From Virgibacillus natechei (GTDB lineage Bacteria; Bacillota; Bacilli; Bacillales; Amphibacillaceae): a stretch of 64,000 nt of DNA. The notes beneath the pieces are model-generated. The model worked only from the letters and a program-made list of their open reading frames with translations. It was not told where the DNA came from and ran no database searches. Made by a program: the position numbers and the translations under genes. Positions within the stretch are counted from its first letter, which is position 1, and each line of letters opens with the position of its first letter. Positions 45,933-55,900 of the stretch are shown piece by piece. The stretch spans positions 2,108,001-2,172,000 of the forward strand of contig NZ_CP110224.1 of the NCBI RefSeq assembly GCF_026013645.1, read 5' to 3'.

Positions 45933-46637
45933 GTGTCCGGAATATTAAGTATGCTTGCACTACTCATCAAGGAGACCATCTTTTTCGTCTCCTACGTTAA
46001 AAACCACGCCTTTCCCCAGCCTTTACCACCAGATGAAGAAGCAAAATACATTGAACAAATGCAACATGGTGATGAAAATGCCCGAAATAAACTCATCGAA
46101 CATAATTTACGGCTAGTTGCCCACATTGTAAAAAAATTCGAAAATACTGGCGAAGATCTGGAAGATTTGATTTCAATTGGTACAATAGGCTTAATTAAAG
46201 GAGTAGAAAGCTTTTCTGTTGATAAAGGAACGAAGCTTGCAACGTATGCTGCACGTTGTATTGAAAATGAAATTCTTATGCATTTACGGGCATTAAAAAA
46301 AGTAAAAAAAGATGTCTCCCTACAGGATCCAATTGGCCAGGATAAGGAAGGTAATGAGATTAGTCTGATCGATATTCTGGAAGCAGAGAATGAAAATGTA
46401 ATTGAATATATTCAATTAAACATGGAGATAGAGAAAATGCAGGAATATTTTTCTATTCTTGACAATCGGGAACGAGAAGTAATCGTTTATCGTTACGGGT
46501 TAAATAACTATAAGGAGATGACACAACGAGAAATTGCTAAAAAATTAAACATATCACGAAGCTATGTATCACGAATTGAAAAGAGAGCATTAATGAAAGT
46601 ATTTCATGAATACTATCGACAAGAGCGAAGAGGGTAA
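45933..46637 (+). CDS. sigK: Late mother-cell sigma factor pro-SigK, uninterrupted
   Basis: Sigma-K directs late mother-cell transcription (coat, cortex, spore release). The 234-residue protein starts at a GTG (45933), 9 bases after GGAGG; the ATG two codons earlier sits too close to that site. The N-terminal pro-sequence is hydrophobic and ends [15 protein letters not shown], as in processed pro-SigK. Region 2 has [33 protein letters not shown], region 2.4 [20 protein letters not shown], and region 4 [16 protein letters not shown]. Unlike B. subtilis 168 it is one continuous gene with no skin-type element. Confidence 0.96.
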   Translation: MSGILSMLALLIKETIFFVSYVKNHAFPQPLPPDEEAKYIEQMQHGDENARNKLIEHNLRLVAHIVKKFENTGEDLEDLISIGTIGLIKGVESFSVDKGTKLATYAARCIENEILMHLRALKKVKKDVSLQDPIGQDKEGNEISLIDILEAENENVIEYIQLNMEIEKMQEYFSILDNREREVIVYRYGLNNYKEMTQREIAKKLNISRSYVSRIEKRALMKVFHEYYRQERRG

Positions 46638-46679
46638 ATATGGAGCGCTAATCATGTAGATTAGCGCTCCATATTTTTT
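46637..46679 (+). terminator. Bidirectional terminator between sigK and mtnN
   Basis: ATATGGAGCGCTAATC (46638-46653) pairs with GATTAGCGCTCCATAT (46659-46674) and is followed by TTTTT. The stem is perfect, and convergent sigK and mtnN transcripts both end here. Confidence 0.93.
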
Positions 46680-47367
46680 AGATCTCTTTTATAATAGACA
46701 TGATTAGTAAAGAGGCATTTTTCGCTGCCTTTTCTAGGAACTCATCAAATGAAATGGAAGATTGCTTTCCAGCTATATCAGATAAAGCTCGAATAATTAC
46801 AAATGGTTTATTATATTGATAACAGACCTGTGCGACGGATGCTGCTTCCATTTCGGATGCAATCATCGTAGGGAATTTTTCTTTTACAAAGGCTACGCGA
46901 ATTGGATCCTCCATAAAGGAGTCACCAGTAGCAATAATCCCTTCTTCATATTGTATATCCAATTCCTTTACCGCAGTTATGGCATTTGTAATTAGATGGG
47001 TATCTGCAGCATACATTGCAGGCATACCAGGGACTTGTCCATAGGCATAATCAAATGCAGTCACGTCAACATCATGATGTACAACCTCTGTTGAAATGAC
47101 AACATCCCCTACTTCAAGGTTCTCAGCAAACCCACCAGCAGAACCTGTATTAATAACATGAGATGGAGAATAGTGTTCGTGCATAATAGTTGTAGCCATT
47201 GCTGCATTTACTTTTCCTATACCAGATTTCAATAAAACTACTTGTTTGCCAAGAAGTTTCCCACGTACAAATAAACAATTGGCAACGGTCCTTTCTTCCT
47301 TCTCAACCATCTTATCCAGCAATAAGGCAACTTCTTCATCCATCGCTCCGATGATTCCTATTGTCAT
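46678..47367 (-). CDS. mtnN: 5'-methylthioadenosine/S-adenosylhomocysteine nucleosidase
   Basis: MtnN hydrolyses MTA and SAH, recycling products of SAM-dependent reactions. The 229-residue protein begins [19 protein letters not shown], with the catalytic Glu in MDEE. It carries NTGSAGGF, a second conserved region [12 protein letters not shown], and SDIAG near the C-terminus (catalytic Asp). In B. subtilis it lies near yrrS in a methionine-salvage group; here the neighbouring yrrT and mccA/mccB genes are absent. Confidence 0.95.
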   Translation of the reverse strand: MTIGIIGAMDEEVALLLDKMVEKEERTVANCLFVRGKLLGKQVVLLKSGIGKVNAAMATTIMHEHYSPSHVINTGSAGGFAENLEVGDVVISTEVVHHDVDVTAFDYAYGQVPGMPAMYAADTHLITNAITAVKELDIQYEEGIIATGDSFMEDPIRVAFVKEKFPTMIASEMEAASVAQVCYQYNKPFVIIRALSDIAGKQSSISFDEFLEKAAKNASLLIMSIIKEI

Positions 47368-47392
47368 TTAAATCCTCCTAAATAATAGCAAG

Positions 47393-48064
47393 CTATAGAT
47401 CTAATTCATTTAAGACTTCCACTTTTGTTGGCTGCCATCCTTCATTATCCACCCATGATATATAGACACGATAAAACTCTGATAAATCTTCATCTCCAAC
47501 AGTAGCAACGACTTGTTGATCTCCCCCGTTACCAACCCAATGTGTTCTCATATTACTTTGGTTTAAACCAGTAGCTTCTGAGGCTGCTACATCAATTTCA
47601 ACACGATCTTGTGAACCATCACTATAATCAGTAGTAGTCTGAGGGCTTTCTTGCTCTGTACCCACCGGATCCCAATTACCTGTATAAGCTTCTATAACGT
47701 TATCGTCAGATGGTTCAGCTGGTTCTGTCTCTACATCCTCATCATCTTCACTAGCTTCTTCATTCAATTCATCATCATCATTTTCTTCTACACCTTCAGC
47801 AGCTTCATCATTACCATCTGCTGTATCCTCTTCTGGATTTTGTTCTGTGTCTGATCCTGTATCTGGTTCAGTTTCAGTATCTTCATTTTCAGTTGTTTCA
47901 TTAATGTTGTCCGATTCTTCGTCATTATTACCACCAAAAACCCACATACCTAGTAAAATAATAATCAGAATACCACCAATTATGAGAAGAATAGATATAG
48001 ATTTTGTGTTTTTTCTGCGTTTCTCATGTTTGTTCAGACGTGAATCATTGTTAAAATCATCCAT
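47393..48064 (-). CDS. yrrS: YrrS-like membrane protein with long acidic linker
   Basis: This 223-residue protein has a short basic N-terminus (MDDFNNDSRLNKHEKRRKN), one membrane helix (about 23-44, ISILLIIGGILIIILLGMWVF) and a very acidic, low-complexity stretch (about 45-130). The C-terminal domain (VGTEQESPQTTTDYSDGS to NEGWQPTKVEVLNELDL) resembles the YrrS/DUF1510 family. It lies between greA and mtnN, the B. subtilis position. pbpI, its partner there, is missing. Function is unknown; a cell-envelope role in sporulation is possible. Confidence 0.85.
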   Translation of the reverse strand: MDDFNNDSRLNKHEKRRKNTKSISILLIIGGILIIILLGMWVFGGNNDEESDNINETTENEDTETEPDTGSDTEQNPEEDTADGNDEAAEGVEENDDDELNEEASEDDEDVETEPAEPSDDNVIEAYTGNWDPVGTEQESPQTTTDYSDGSQDRVEIDVAASEATGLNQSNMRTHWVGNGGDQQVVATVGDEDLSEFYRVYISWVDNEGWQPTKVEVLNELDL

Positions 48065-48122
48065 CTTAATTTCCTCCCTATTTTATGTTTCTATATACTG
48101 AACACACACTTATATGTAAAAT

Positions 48123-48158
48123 AGCAATAAAAGCGGAAAATTCTCCGATTTTATTGCT
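48123..48158 (-). terminator. Probable terminator after greA
   Basis: On the minus strand GCAATAAAA and CGGA (48157-48143) pair with TCCG and TTTTATTGC (48137-48124). The inner CGGA/TCCG hairpin is followed by CUUUUAUU. It lies about 10 bases after the greA stop. Confidence 0.55.
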
Positions 48159-48167
48159 CATTACGAA

Positions 48168-48644
48168 TTAATCAACCTTTACAATTTTTACTTGAATGTC
48201 TCCACCGGGTGTTGTCACAGCAACCTCTGTGCCAATTTCATGGCCGAGCAAACTTTTTGCCATTGGTGAATCGTTTGAGATTTTTCCTTCAAATGGATCG
48301 GCCTCAGCACTACCTACAATCATATATGTCTCTTCATCTCCATCAGGCAATTCTTTAAATGTTACCGATTTACCTAAAGACACAATATCCGAATTATCAT
48401 TATCATTTTCAATAATAACAGCATTACGAATCATCTTTTCAACCTGAGAAATTCGTGTCTCAACAAATGATTGCTCATCTTTTGCCGCATCATACTCTGA
48501 GTTCTCGGATAAGTCACCAAAATCTCGCGCCTCTTTTATGCGTTCTACAACTTCTTGTCTTTTTTCCGTTTTTAACTGGTGTAACTCCTCTTCCATTTTT
48601 TCTTTACCTTCTTGTGTCATATAATAACTTTTCTCTATTGCCAT
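48168..48644 (-). CDS. greA: Transcription elongation factor GreA
   Basis: GreA rescues backtracked RNA polymerase by stimulating transcript cleavage. The 158-residue protein has an N-terminal coiled coil ([20 protein letters not shown]) with acidic tip residues ([16 protein letters not shown]). Its C-terminal FKBP-like domain includes [18 protein letters not shown] chose the ATG at 48644 because homologues start close to the YYMT segment; a GTG at 48656 lies inside the ribosome site. Confidence 0.95.
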   Translation of the reverse strand: MAIEKSYYMTQEGKEKMEEELHQLKTEKRQEVVERIKEARDFGDLSENSEYDAAKDEQSFVETRISQVEKMIRNAVIIENDNDNSDIVSLGKSVTFKELPDGDEETYMIVGSAEADPFEGKISNDSPMAKSLLGHEIGTEVAVTTPGGDIQVKIVKVD

Positions 48645-48760
48645 TCCAAAAAACACTCCTTTTTATTCACATAACATACAAAATGAGCAATATTAGCATT
48701 TGCTCAGCCTACCAATCCTTCATTTTAAATATTAGAAAAAGATAAATATTATTATTCATT

Positions 48761-48789
48761 ACTATGGCAGATTCCACTTAAATTTTCAA
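48761..48789 (-). promoter_or_regulatory. Possible greA promoter
   Basis: On the minus strand TTGAAA (48789-48784) and CATAGT (48766-48761) are spaced by 17 bases, about 115 bases upstream of greA. The leader contains a small hairpin (GAGCAA / TTGCTC). Confidence 0.45.
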
Positions 48790-48809
48790 TGGTTTTTATA
48801 AAATAATTA

Positions 48810-49439
48810 TTATCTGTTTTTCGATAAAATCGTTTCAATTTTCGTGGCCATAATGTCGATTGCCACATGATTTTGTCCGCCTTCTGGAATAATAATATCG
48901 GCATAACGCTTAGTCGGTTCGATAAATTGAAGGTGTGAGGGCCGAACATTGTTCAGATATTGATCAATCACGGAATCCAATGTTCTCCCACGTTCTTTGA
49001 TATCTCTCAAAAGGCGACGAATAATTCGAAGATCAGCATCCGTATCAACAAATACTTTTATGTCCATTAAGTCAATCAACCTTGGATCATCTAATATAAG
49101 AATTCCTTCTAAAATAATAACGTCTTTAGGCTCTACTTCTATAACTTTATCAGAGCGTGTATGAATTTTATAATCATATACAGGTTTTTCAATTGCTTGA
49201 TGATTCATTAATTCATGAAGATGTTTTATTAATAAGTCATTATCAAAGGCGTGTGGATGATCATAATTTGTGTTAAGTCTTTCTTCTAATGGCAAGTGAC
49301 TCTGATCCTTATAATAATAATCCTGCTCAATAACCAGAATGGTTTCTTCGGAAAAACGTTGCCCTATTGATCTTGTTACCGATGTTTTCCCACTTCCACT
49401 TCCACCTGCTACACCGATAACAACTGGCTTATTCCTCAT
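48810..49439 (-). CDS. udk: Uridine kinase
   Basis: Udk phosphorylates uridine and cytidine in pyrimidine salvage. The 209-residue protein has Walker [13 protein letters not shown] (8-19) and typical blocks [12 protein letters not shown] and [23 protein letters not shown] and [23 protein letters not shown] (lid region) follow. Its start overlaps the trmR stop by 4 bases. Confidence 0.96.
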   Translation of the reverse strand: MRNKPVVIGVAGGSGSGKTSVTRSIGQRFSEETILVIEQDYYYKDQSHLPLEERLNTNYDHPHAFDNDLLIKHLHELMNHQAIEKPVYDYKIHTRSDKVIEVEPKDVIILEGILILDDPRLIDLMDIKVFVDTDADLRIIRRLLRDIKERGRTLDSVIDQYLNNVRPSHLQFIEPTKRYADIIIPEGGQNHVAIDIMATKIETILSKNR

Positions 49440-50098
49440 GAAAGTGTTTCCCCTTTCCAGCTATTTTTAAGACTAATAGCCACACCATCACCAATAGGTA
49501 CGATGGAAGTTGTGAAATCTGGATGTTTTGTGAGCCATTCATTATAGTTTTGGATTTTATTGACCATTTTTTCATGCCGAGAAAGGGCTTGTTTAGGATT
49601 AACTACATAGCCTTTAAACAATACATTATCGGATAGAATACAACCTTCTTCTGTTAACATTGGGCTAGCAAGCTCAAAATATCGCTTGTATTGTCCCTTT
49701 GCTGCATCAATGAAAATGAAATCGAATGTACTGTTTTCTTCTACCAGTTCATTTATTTTATCTAATGCATCACCATGAATGATTTTAATATTGCTTATCT
49801 TATGTTGATTTTTTATATTCACCTTTGCTTGGTGATACCGTGCCTCATCTTTTTCAATGGTCACAATTGATGTATCAGGATATGCTTCAACCATTCGTAA
49901 TGCAGAATATCCGATAGCTGTGCCAATCTCTAATATTCTAGTCGGTTTTTTTAATTTTATTAATTGCATAACAAAATGCATACCAACTGGTTCCATTATC
50001 GGAACATTTTCTTTTTTGGCCTGTTCTTCTAAATCAATAACCCAGTCTTCTTGTTCAGGCAACCTTTTATTTAAATAACTTGTCAGCTGTTCTTCCAT
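49436..50098 (-). CDS. trmR: tRNA 5-hydroxyuridine methyltransferase TrmR (YrrM)
   Basis: This SAM-dependent O-methyltransferase is orthologous in position to B. subtilis YrrM (TrmR), which makes 5-methoxyuridine at tRNA position 34. The 220-residue protein has [20 protein letters not shown] (SAM loop), [18 protein letters not shown] (metal-binding Asp) and DNVLFKG. The peptidase genes yrrN and yrrO that follow in B. subtilis are absent, and udk comes directly after. Confidence 0.88.
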   Translation of the reverse strand: MEEQLTSYLNKRLPEQEDWVIDLEEQAKKENVPIMEPVGMHFVMQLIKLKKPTRILEIGTAIGYSALRMVEAYPDTSIVTIEKDEARYHQAKVNIKNQHKISNIKIIHGDALDKINELVEENSTFDFIFIDAAKGQYKRYFELASPMLTEEGCILSDNVLFKGYVVNPKQALSRHEKMVNKIQNYNEWLTKHPDFTTSIVPIGDGVAISLKNSWKGETLS

Positions 50099-50160
50099 AT
50101 AAATACCTCTTTGCTATTAACAGGAAAAGTATAATCAGGACATACAATTCCTTTTATCAT

Positions 50161-51279
50161 TTATTCGATATATGCTTCTCTATATTCTAAATGTTCTTCG
50201 TGTGTTTCTGAATAATATACATTTCCTTCTCCATCATGTAGGAAATACAGGTAATCGGATTCTTCAGGATTAAGTGTTGCTTCCAATGCGCTTTCGGAAA
50301 AATTCGAGATTGGCCCTACCGGTAAAGCATCTATCTGATAGGTATTGTATGGTGAGTCAACTTCTAAATCCTCATACAATACGGTTTCCTTATGTTCTCC
50401 GAGTGCATATAATACGGTTGGATCCGTTTGTAAGGGCATTTCTTGTTCTAACCGATTATAAAACACGCCAGAAATGAGCTCGCGCTGTTCTTCACTTCCA
50501 GTTTCCTTTTCCACTAAAGATGCAAAAGTTAGCGTTTCATGGACATCAAAATCCTGGTTTTCCATTTCATCAAGATAAGGAGAGATAACAGATTCTGTTT
50601 GGTTAAGCATTTTTTCTACAACAGATGTAATAGGAGGTTCTTCCTCATGAAATTCATACGTTGATGCAAATAAATAACCTTCAAGCGGGGTTCTAATAGA
50701 CGACTCCAGAATGTCTTCAGATAAAATAGTTGGATAGGTTTCTATTAACGCTTCAATGTACGCTGAATCATTTACTTGATCTAAAAAATCATCCTTTGTA
50801 AAATGCAGGTTTTCTGCATATTCATCTGCTATTTGATCAATCGTGAAACCCTCCGGTATTGTAATCCTATGAATTGGCTCTTGCATGACTCTTCCGCTTT
50901 TAAGAGACTCAATTAGTTCATCAGCCGACATAGCTGGTGAAAAGGTATATTCGCCAGCCTGGAAGTCAGACTGATTGTTAAATTGTGCATAAAAACGGAA
51001 GATCTGACTACTCTTAATTACGTCATTCTCTTCAAGTATTTCCGCTATAACAGAAGGAGTTGATCCGATGGGTATATCAACTTCTATTTCTTCCTCACTA
51101 TCAGGATCAACTGGACCGAGTGCAGACTTAATATATAAATATCCCGAAGCTCCACCAACAACAAGGAGAAGAATGAGTGTCATAATTATTATTGCTACGA
51201 CTTTTCGAACGGTTCTAGCTTCGCCGCTACGCGCAATTAAATTATCTTTGTATTTTCCTAATTTGTTCTTCTTTGACAT
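50161..51279 (-). CDS. mltG: Endolytic murein transglycosylase MltG (YrrL)
   Basis: MltG cleaves nascent peptidoglycan and is linked to glycan chain termination. The 372-residue protein has a basic cytoplasmic N-terminus and one membrane helix (about 27-49). A LysM-like domain contains IAEILEENDVIKS, and the catalytic YceG domain has LASLVEKETG (the Glu) and PYNTYQIDALPVGPISNF. Two ATGs stand in tandem; the second (51279) is better spaced from AGGAGG. Confidence 0.95.
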   Translation of the reverse strand: MSKKNKLGKYKDNLIARSGEARTVRKVVAIIIMTLILLLVVGGASGYLYIKSALGPVDPDSEEEIEVDIPIGSTPSVIAEILEENDVIKSSQIFRFYAQFNNQSDFQAGEYTFSPAMSADELIESLKSGRVMQEPIHRITIPEGFTIDQIADEYAENLHFTKDDFLDQVNDSAYIEALIETYPTILSEDILESSIRTPLEGYLFASTYEFHEEEPPITSVVEKMLNQTESVISPYLDEMENQDFDVHETLTFASLVEKETGSEEQRELISGVFYNRLEQEMPLQTDPTVLYALGEHKETVLYEDLEVDSPYNTYQIDALPVGPISNFSESALEATLNPEESDYLYFLHDGEGNVYYSETHEEHLEYREAYIE

Positions 51280-51354
51280 CATATCCTCCTCTCACCACTC
51301 GGTTATTATACTAAAAAACAACTGGATATTCCATTATAATCATATATAGAATAG

Positions 51355-51382
51355 TAGCTGATGTCTAAGTTGACATCAGCTA
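51355..51382 (-). terminator. Hairpin after yrzB
   Basis: TAGCTGATGTC (51355-51365) pairs perfectly with GACATCAGCTA (51372-51382). On the minus strand CUAUUCUAUAU follows, a weak U-tract. It separates the yrzL-yrrK-yrzB transcript from mltG. Confidence 0.6.
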
Positions 51383-51400
51383 GTTCCCTATTTTCTATAA

Positions 51401-51694
51401 TTAAGATTCGTTCTCTTCTTCCGTTAATGTATGCAACATTTCTTCTACCATTTCCCATTCCTCATCAGATTCAATAGGAATTAGGGATAAGTCGTCGTCA
51501 TCCTTTGTTTGTTCTTCGTAACGAAAGGCGTATACCTCAACTTCTTCTCCATCGTCTTCAGATTTATCCGCAGGAACTAAAGCGATATATGAGTGATTGG
51601 TTTCATCTACATCGAACGTAAATAAAACTTCAAATAAATGTTCTTCTCCATTTTCATCTGGAATGATGATCCGCTCTTTTTTCTCTAGTGACAT
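51401..51694 (-). CDS. yrzB: YrzB-family DUF1292 protein
   Basis: This 97-residue acidic cytoplasmic protein of unknown function belongs to the DUF1292 family. The typical pattern IIPDENGEEHLFEVLFTFDVDE and YAFRYEEQ is readable. The C-terminus is Glu-rich. It follows yrrK after 14 bases in the conserved yrzL-yrrK-yrzB group. Confidence 0.9.
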   Translation of the reverse strand: MSLEKKERIIIPDENGEEHLFEVLFTFDVDETNHSYIALVPADKSEDDGEEVEVYAFRYEEQTKDDDDLSLIPIESDEEWEMVEEMLHTLTEEENES

Positions 51695-51708
51695 TAAGTC
51701 TCACTCCT

Positions 51709-52122
51709 TTATTTTTGATCGAGATATCCTTGTAATATCATGATTGCAGCCATCTTATCGATAACTTTTTTTCTCTTTTTCCTACTCACATCGGCCTCCA
51801 GTAAGACACGCTCAGCTGCAATTGTTGTCAATCGCTCGTCCCACAATATTGTAGGAATTCCGTGGACATCTTCTATATGCTGTGCATACCTTTGAGAAGC
51901 TTCACCACGCTCCCCGATTGTATTATTCATGTTTTTAGGCAAGCCTACTATAGCCTTCCCTATTTCATGATCAGCTATAATTTGTTTTAACGATGTATCA
52001 GCAGATCCAATATCATTTTCATCCCATTTAATGGTTGTTAACCCTTGTGCAGTCCAACCTAGTGCATCACTTACAGCCACGCCTATCGTTTTAGACCCGA
52101 CATCTAATCCAATGATTTTCAT
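51709..52122 (-). CDS. yrrK: YqgF/RuvX-family pre-16S rRNA nuclease
   Basis: This 137-residue RNase H-fold protein is a YqgF homologue, linked to 16S rRNA 5'-end maturation. Motifs are GLDVGSKTIGVAVSD (1st Asp), IVGLPKNMNNT and LWDERLTTIAAERVL (Glu), with the last acidic residue in VIDKMAAIMILQGYL. It directly abuts yrzL. Confidence 0.93.
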   Translation of the reverse strand: MKIIGLDVGSKTIGVAVSDALGWTAQGLTTIKWDENDIGSADTSLKQIIADHEIGKAIVGLPKNMNNTIGERGEASQRYAQHIEDVHGIPTILWDERLTTIAAERVLLEADVSRKKRKKVIDKMAAIMILQGYLDQK

Positions 52123-52389
52123 TTATTCTTCCCTTTGTTTGTCTAAATAAAACTTTACCAGTTCTTCAATCACTTCATCACGTTCAATTTTTCGAATTAA
52201 ATTCCGAGCATCTTTATGTCTAGGTATATAAGCAGGATCACCTGATAATAAATAACCCACAATTTGGTTAATCGGATTGTACCCTTTCTCTTGCAATGCT
52301 GCATGAACAGTAAATAATATCTCTTTAATATCCTGATCAAATGGCTCTTCCGAAAAATTAAATTTCATTGTTTTATCAATTGAACTCAT
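52123..52389 (-). CDS. yrzL: IreB-family protein YrzL (UPF0297)
   Basis: This 88-residue protein is of the IreB/UPF0297 family. IreB in enterococci is phosphorylated by the IreK serine/threonine kinase and affects cephalosporin resistance. The N-terminus [15 protein letters not shown] includes the threonine region used there. The conserved [31 protein letters not shown] follows. It leads the yrzL-yrrK-yrzB group and follows alaS, separated by a repeat element. Confidence 0.92.
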   Translation of the reverse strand: MSSIDKTMKFNFSEEPFDQDIKEILFTVHAALQEKGYNPINQIVGYLLSGDPAYIPRHKDARNLIRKIERDEVIEELVKFYLDKQREE

Positions 52390-52570
52390 CGTGACACCTC
52401 ATTCTTAGAATAACTTGGTATTCAATTACTAGTGAGTACCTCTGTTTTCTATGATTTAACTCATATAATTCCATATTATTTCTTTTCCATAGTCCATATT
52501 TTACCTTCATTTGATATTCTAACATGTTTATGGAAAATATTATATCTTTTTCTCTTGATAGAACACGGTC

Positions 52571-52888
52571 CTATTAGTAGTGTTCAAAATAGGGGATAAA
52601 AAGTACCGAGTCGGCTAAAGTCGCAGGCGTCCTGCCTGCACCGCCGAAACTAGCACGTCCTGGGACTGCGCGTAAATACTCGCCCCACCGAAAACATATG
52701 TGCGTCGAAAGTTCGAGGCGGCGCTTCGAGCAGACGATCTTGCACGCAGGAAAAGTGGTATTCCTTTTCCAAGGAGTGGAGAAACAAGCCAACGAGCTTC
52801 TCACGTGTTGTGGTGACTTCGACGTCGACTATTGACGTGTCATTTTTACCGGACTTTTTGAACAACACAACCTCTATTAGTAGTGTTC
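52571..52888. repeat. Repeat element flanked by 15-base direct repeats at the alaS 3' end
   Basis: The 487-base gap between yrzL and alaS contains a GC-rich element of about 290 bases. It is bounded by exact copies of CTATTAGTAGTGTTC at 52571-52585 and 52874-52888. The right copy is the last codons and stop of alaS. Inside, the ends form an imperfect inverted repeat (GTTCAAAA near 52582; TTTTGAAC near 52856-52863), and a hairpin GCAGGC/GCCTGC lies near 52625-52641. Short frames across it do not look like genes. The rest of the gap (52390-52560) is AT-rich leader of yrzL. Confidence 0.7.
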
Positions 52889-55519
52889 CTTTTCACTTAT
52901 ATATTGCTTAACAAAAGATAGTGCTTCATTTATTCCTTGTGGGTTCTTGCCACCAGCTTGGGCCATGTCCGGACGTCCACCTCCACCGCCTCCACAAAGC
53001 TCTGCTGCTTGTTTGATTAGGTTACCAGCATGGAATCCACGTTCTATTAAATCCTTCGATACACCTGAAGCTAATTGTACCTTTTGATTATTTTCTGTAG
53101 CCAATAATATTATTCCGGATCCTAGTTTCTGCTTTATATTATCAACCATGTTTCTTAATTGGTTCATATCCTCCACGTCTACTTTTTGTGCTAGGTATTG
53201 CACATCATTTTGGGATTCTACTTGATCCAATATTGAGGAAGTTTCAACGTTTGATAATTTAGCATTCAAGGACTCCTTCTCTTTATTTAACGTTTTTATT
53301 TCCTGAAACAAAGCCTCAATTCGTTCTGGGAGCTTTTCTTCATTGGTTTTTACTAATTGTGCTGACTCCTGCAATAGACTCATTTTATTATTTAATAATT
53401 CATACGCATGTTTACTTGTACACGCTTCGATTCTTCTAATTCCTGCACCTATTCCTGCTTCAGAAACAATTTTAAATAAACCAATTTCAGATGTGTTTTG
53501 AACGTGATTACCGCCACATAATTCAATGCTGTAATCTCCTATTTGCACAACGCGAACGATGTCCCCATATTTTTCTCCAAATAACGCCATTGCACCCATT
53601 TCTTTAGCCTCTTCAATTTTTTTATTGTCGATAACAAGTTGTATAGAGGTCCAAATTTTTTCATTTACGATCTGTTCAACTTGCTGTAATTCTTCTTTTG
53701 AAATGGCATGAAAATGAGTAAAATCAAAACGCATTCGATCAGGGGTTACAAGCGAACCAGACTGATTAACATGGCTACCAAGAACACCTTTCAATGCTTG
53801 ATGCAATAAATGTGTAGCCGTGTGATTCTTTACAATGGATGAACGAAATTGTGTATCAACTATTGCCTTTACCGTATCCTTTGCATGTAACGTCCCATCT
53901 TTCACCTTTACACGATGAATATGATCCCCTTTGGGTGACTTTTGAACATCCTCAACATAGGCAGATGCATGATCTGTATATATCCATCCCTGATCAGCAA
54001 CCTGTCCACCACTTTCTGCATAGAAAGGGGTTTCCTTTAACAATAAGAATACGTCACTTCCCGATTGAGCAGATTCTACTTTTTCTTTTCCATTTATCAC
54101 TGCAGCAATTGTTGTTTCCACTTCTAACTGCTGATAACCAACAAATTCACTATCCACTTCGATTTCACTTAAAATGCCTTCCTGAACTTGCATAGAGTCC
54201 ACTTTCTGCCGGGCATTCCTAGCTCGTTCACGCTGTTTGTCCATTTCCAACTTGAACCCTTGTTCATCTATTGTAAAACCTTCACGCTCTACATATTCTT
54301 CCGTTAATTCTTTTGGAAATCCATATGTATCATACAATCTAAATACATCCACACCCGGGAAAACGGTACTTTTTTTAACTTTCTCTTTTTCCATTATTGA
54401 AGTTAAAATTTCCAGTCCGTCATTTAGTGTTTCATGAAAACGCTCCTCTTCCACTTTTACGATATTATTGACCAGCTCTTTCTGCTTTAAAACTTCCGGA
54501 TAGAAATCCTTCATAATTTCTCCTACCGTGTTGACTAAATTATACATGAAAGAGTTCTCAATACCTATTTCTTTCGCAAAACGAACGGCTCTTCGAAGTA
54601 ACCTTCTTAGTACATATCCTCTTCCTTCATTCGACGGTACTGCTCCATCTGCAATAGCAAAACTTACGGTACGGATATGATCGGCAATTACTTTAAAAGC
54701 TACGTCACTTTCATTTCCAGACCCATAAGTTGTTGTTGCAAATTCCTCTATTTTACGAATGATCGGCATAAACAAATCTGTTTCGAAGTTTGTCGGGACA
54801 TCCTGGATTACAGAAACGATTCGTTCGAGGCCAAGCCCTGTATCAATATTCTTTTTAGGAAGTGGTGTATACGTATCATCGGGGTTATGGTTAAACTGGG
54901 AAAATACTAAGTTCCATATTTCCAAATAACGATCATTTTCACCACCCGGATATAATTCTGGATCGTTTGGGTCGTTCCCATACTTTTCCCCACGGTCATA
55001 GAATATTTCCGTATTTGGACCACTTGGCCCTTCACCAATGTCCCAAAAATTTTCTTCTAGTCGAATAATCCGTTCCTTTGGAATGCGTATATCATTCAAC
55101 CACATGTCGTATGCTTCATCGTCCTCAGGATGTACGGTCACCGCAAGTAACGCTTCATCAAAACCTATCCATTTTTCACTCGTCAAGAACTCCCATGCCC
55201 ATTCTATCGCTTCTTTTTTAAAATAGTCGCCAATAGAAAAATTGCCAAGCATTTCAAAAAACGTATGGTGTCTTGCTGTGAAGCCTACATTTTCAATATC
55301 GTTTGTACGAATTGATTTTTGTGCGTTCACAATTCGAGGATTATCTGGAATCACACGTCCATCGAAATATTTTTTTAATGTTGCTACTCCACTGTTTATC
55401 CATAATAATGTCGGATCTTCTTTCGGTACTAATGATGCACTGGGTTCAACACGATGCCCTTTTTCCTTAAAAAAATCAATAAACATTTGTCTTACTTCAT
55501 CCGATGTTAACTGTTTCAT
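52877..55519 (-). CDS. alaS: Alanyl-tRNA synthetase
   Basis: AlaS charges tRNA-Ala and edits mischarged Ser and Gly. The 880-residue protein has the class II catalytic core ([34 protein letters not shown]), the editing domain with [11 protein letters not shown] and CGGNHV, and the C-terminal C-Ala domain with [15 protein letters not shown]. The last codons (EKEHY) fall in a direct repeat shared with the adjacent repeat element, so the tail may have been changed by an insertion. A T-box leader with an alanine specifier lies upstream. Confidence 0.97.
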   Translation of the reverse strand: MKQLTSDEVRQMFIDFFKEKGHRVEPSASLVPKEDPTLLWINSGVATLKKYFDGRVIPDNPRIVNAQKSIRTNDIENVGFTARHHTFFEMLGNFSIGDYFKKEAIEWAWEFLTSEKWIGFDEALLAVTVHPEDDEAYDMWLNDIRIPKERIIRLEENFWDIGEGPSGPNTEIFYDRGEKYGNDPNDPELYPGGENDRYLEIWNLVFSQFNHNPDDTYTPLPKKNIDTGLGLERIVSVIQDVPTNFETDLFMPIIRKIEEFATTTYGSGNESDVAFKVIADHIRTVSFAIADGAVPSNEGRGYVLRRLLRRAVRFAKEIGIENSFMYNLVNTVGEIMKDFYPEVLKQKELVNNIVKVEEERFHETLNDGLEILTSIMEKEKVKKSTVFPGVDVFRLYDTYGFPKELTEEYVEREGFTIDEQGFKLEMDKQRERARNARQKVDSMQVQEGILSEIEVDSEFVGYQQLEVETTIAAVINGKEKVESAQSGSDVFLLLKETPFYAESGGQVADQGWIYTDHASAYVEDVQKSPKGDHIHRVKVKDGTLHAKDTVKAIVDTQFRSSIVKNHTATHLLHQALKGVLGSHVNQSGSLVTPDRMRFDFTHFHAISKEELQQVEQIVNEKIWTSIQLVIDNKKIEEAKEMGAMALFGEKYGDIVRVVQIGDYSIELCGGNHVQNTSEIGLFKIVSEAGIGAGIRRIEACTSKHAYELLNNKMSLLQESAQLVKTNEEKLPERIEALFQEIKTLNKEKESLNAKLSNVETSSILDQVESQNDVQYLAQKVDVEDMNQLRNMVDNIKQKLGSGIILLATENNQKVQLASGVSKDLIERGFHAGNLIKQAAELCGGGGGGRPDMAQAGGKNPQGINEALSFVKQYISEKEHY

Positions 55520-55585
55520 TTATAACCCTCCCATATTCTTATTAACGAGAGCTAAACTGCACTCCCGATTACTTCCAAACTTACA

Positions 55586-55865
55586 AAACAATAAAAAAAT
55601 CCCATCTCTGCATCGATGCAGGGACGAGATATCGCGGTACCACCCTAATTATGAACAATTAATTTATCAATAATCATTCATCACTTCATCATGTTAACGG
55701 TGTGAAACCGACGGGTATTAACCGTACTCCAGTTTAGCTTTCCATGACTCTGCATTTAGGATTTTTTCCAGCCAAATGATTGAAAATCCCTCTCTTTTAA
55801 ATCGAACATCATGTACTTAGAACCTTCAGACGCTTTAAATTATAAAGTAACTAATTATTTATCTT
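55586..55865 (-). promoter_or_regulatory. Alanine T-box leader with terminator, upstream of alaS
   Basis: On the minus strand the T-box motif AGGGTGGTACCGCGA spans about 55632-55647. It is followed by a terminator stem centred on CTGCATCGATGCAG (about 55600-55630) with a U-run (55599-55593). In stem I the 3' side reads GGAAAGCUAA, placing the alanine codon GCU at 55738-55736 as the specifier. AAGUACAUGAUG near the 5' end is the matching internal-loop motif. Uncharged tRNA-Ala should promote read-through. Confidence 0.9.
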
Positions 55866-55871
55866 AGCGAT

Positions 55872-55900
55872 AGTATAGAAAACTTTAGACTCAATGTCAA
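55872..55900 (-). promoter_or_regulatory. Sigma-A promoter for alaS
   Basis: On the minus strand TTGACA (55900-55895) and TATACT (55877-55872) are spaced by 17 bases. The -35 box overlaps the last codon and stop of the upstream permease gene. Confidence 0.88.

Noticed and set aside
52650..52868. Open frames of 72 and 76 codons across the repeat near alaS
   Set aside because: They lie wholly within the repeat element, overlap each other in different frames, lack a convincing ribosome site and show no recognisable domain.
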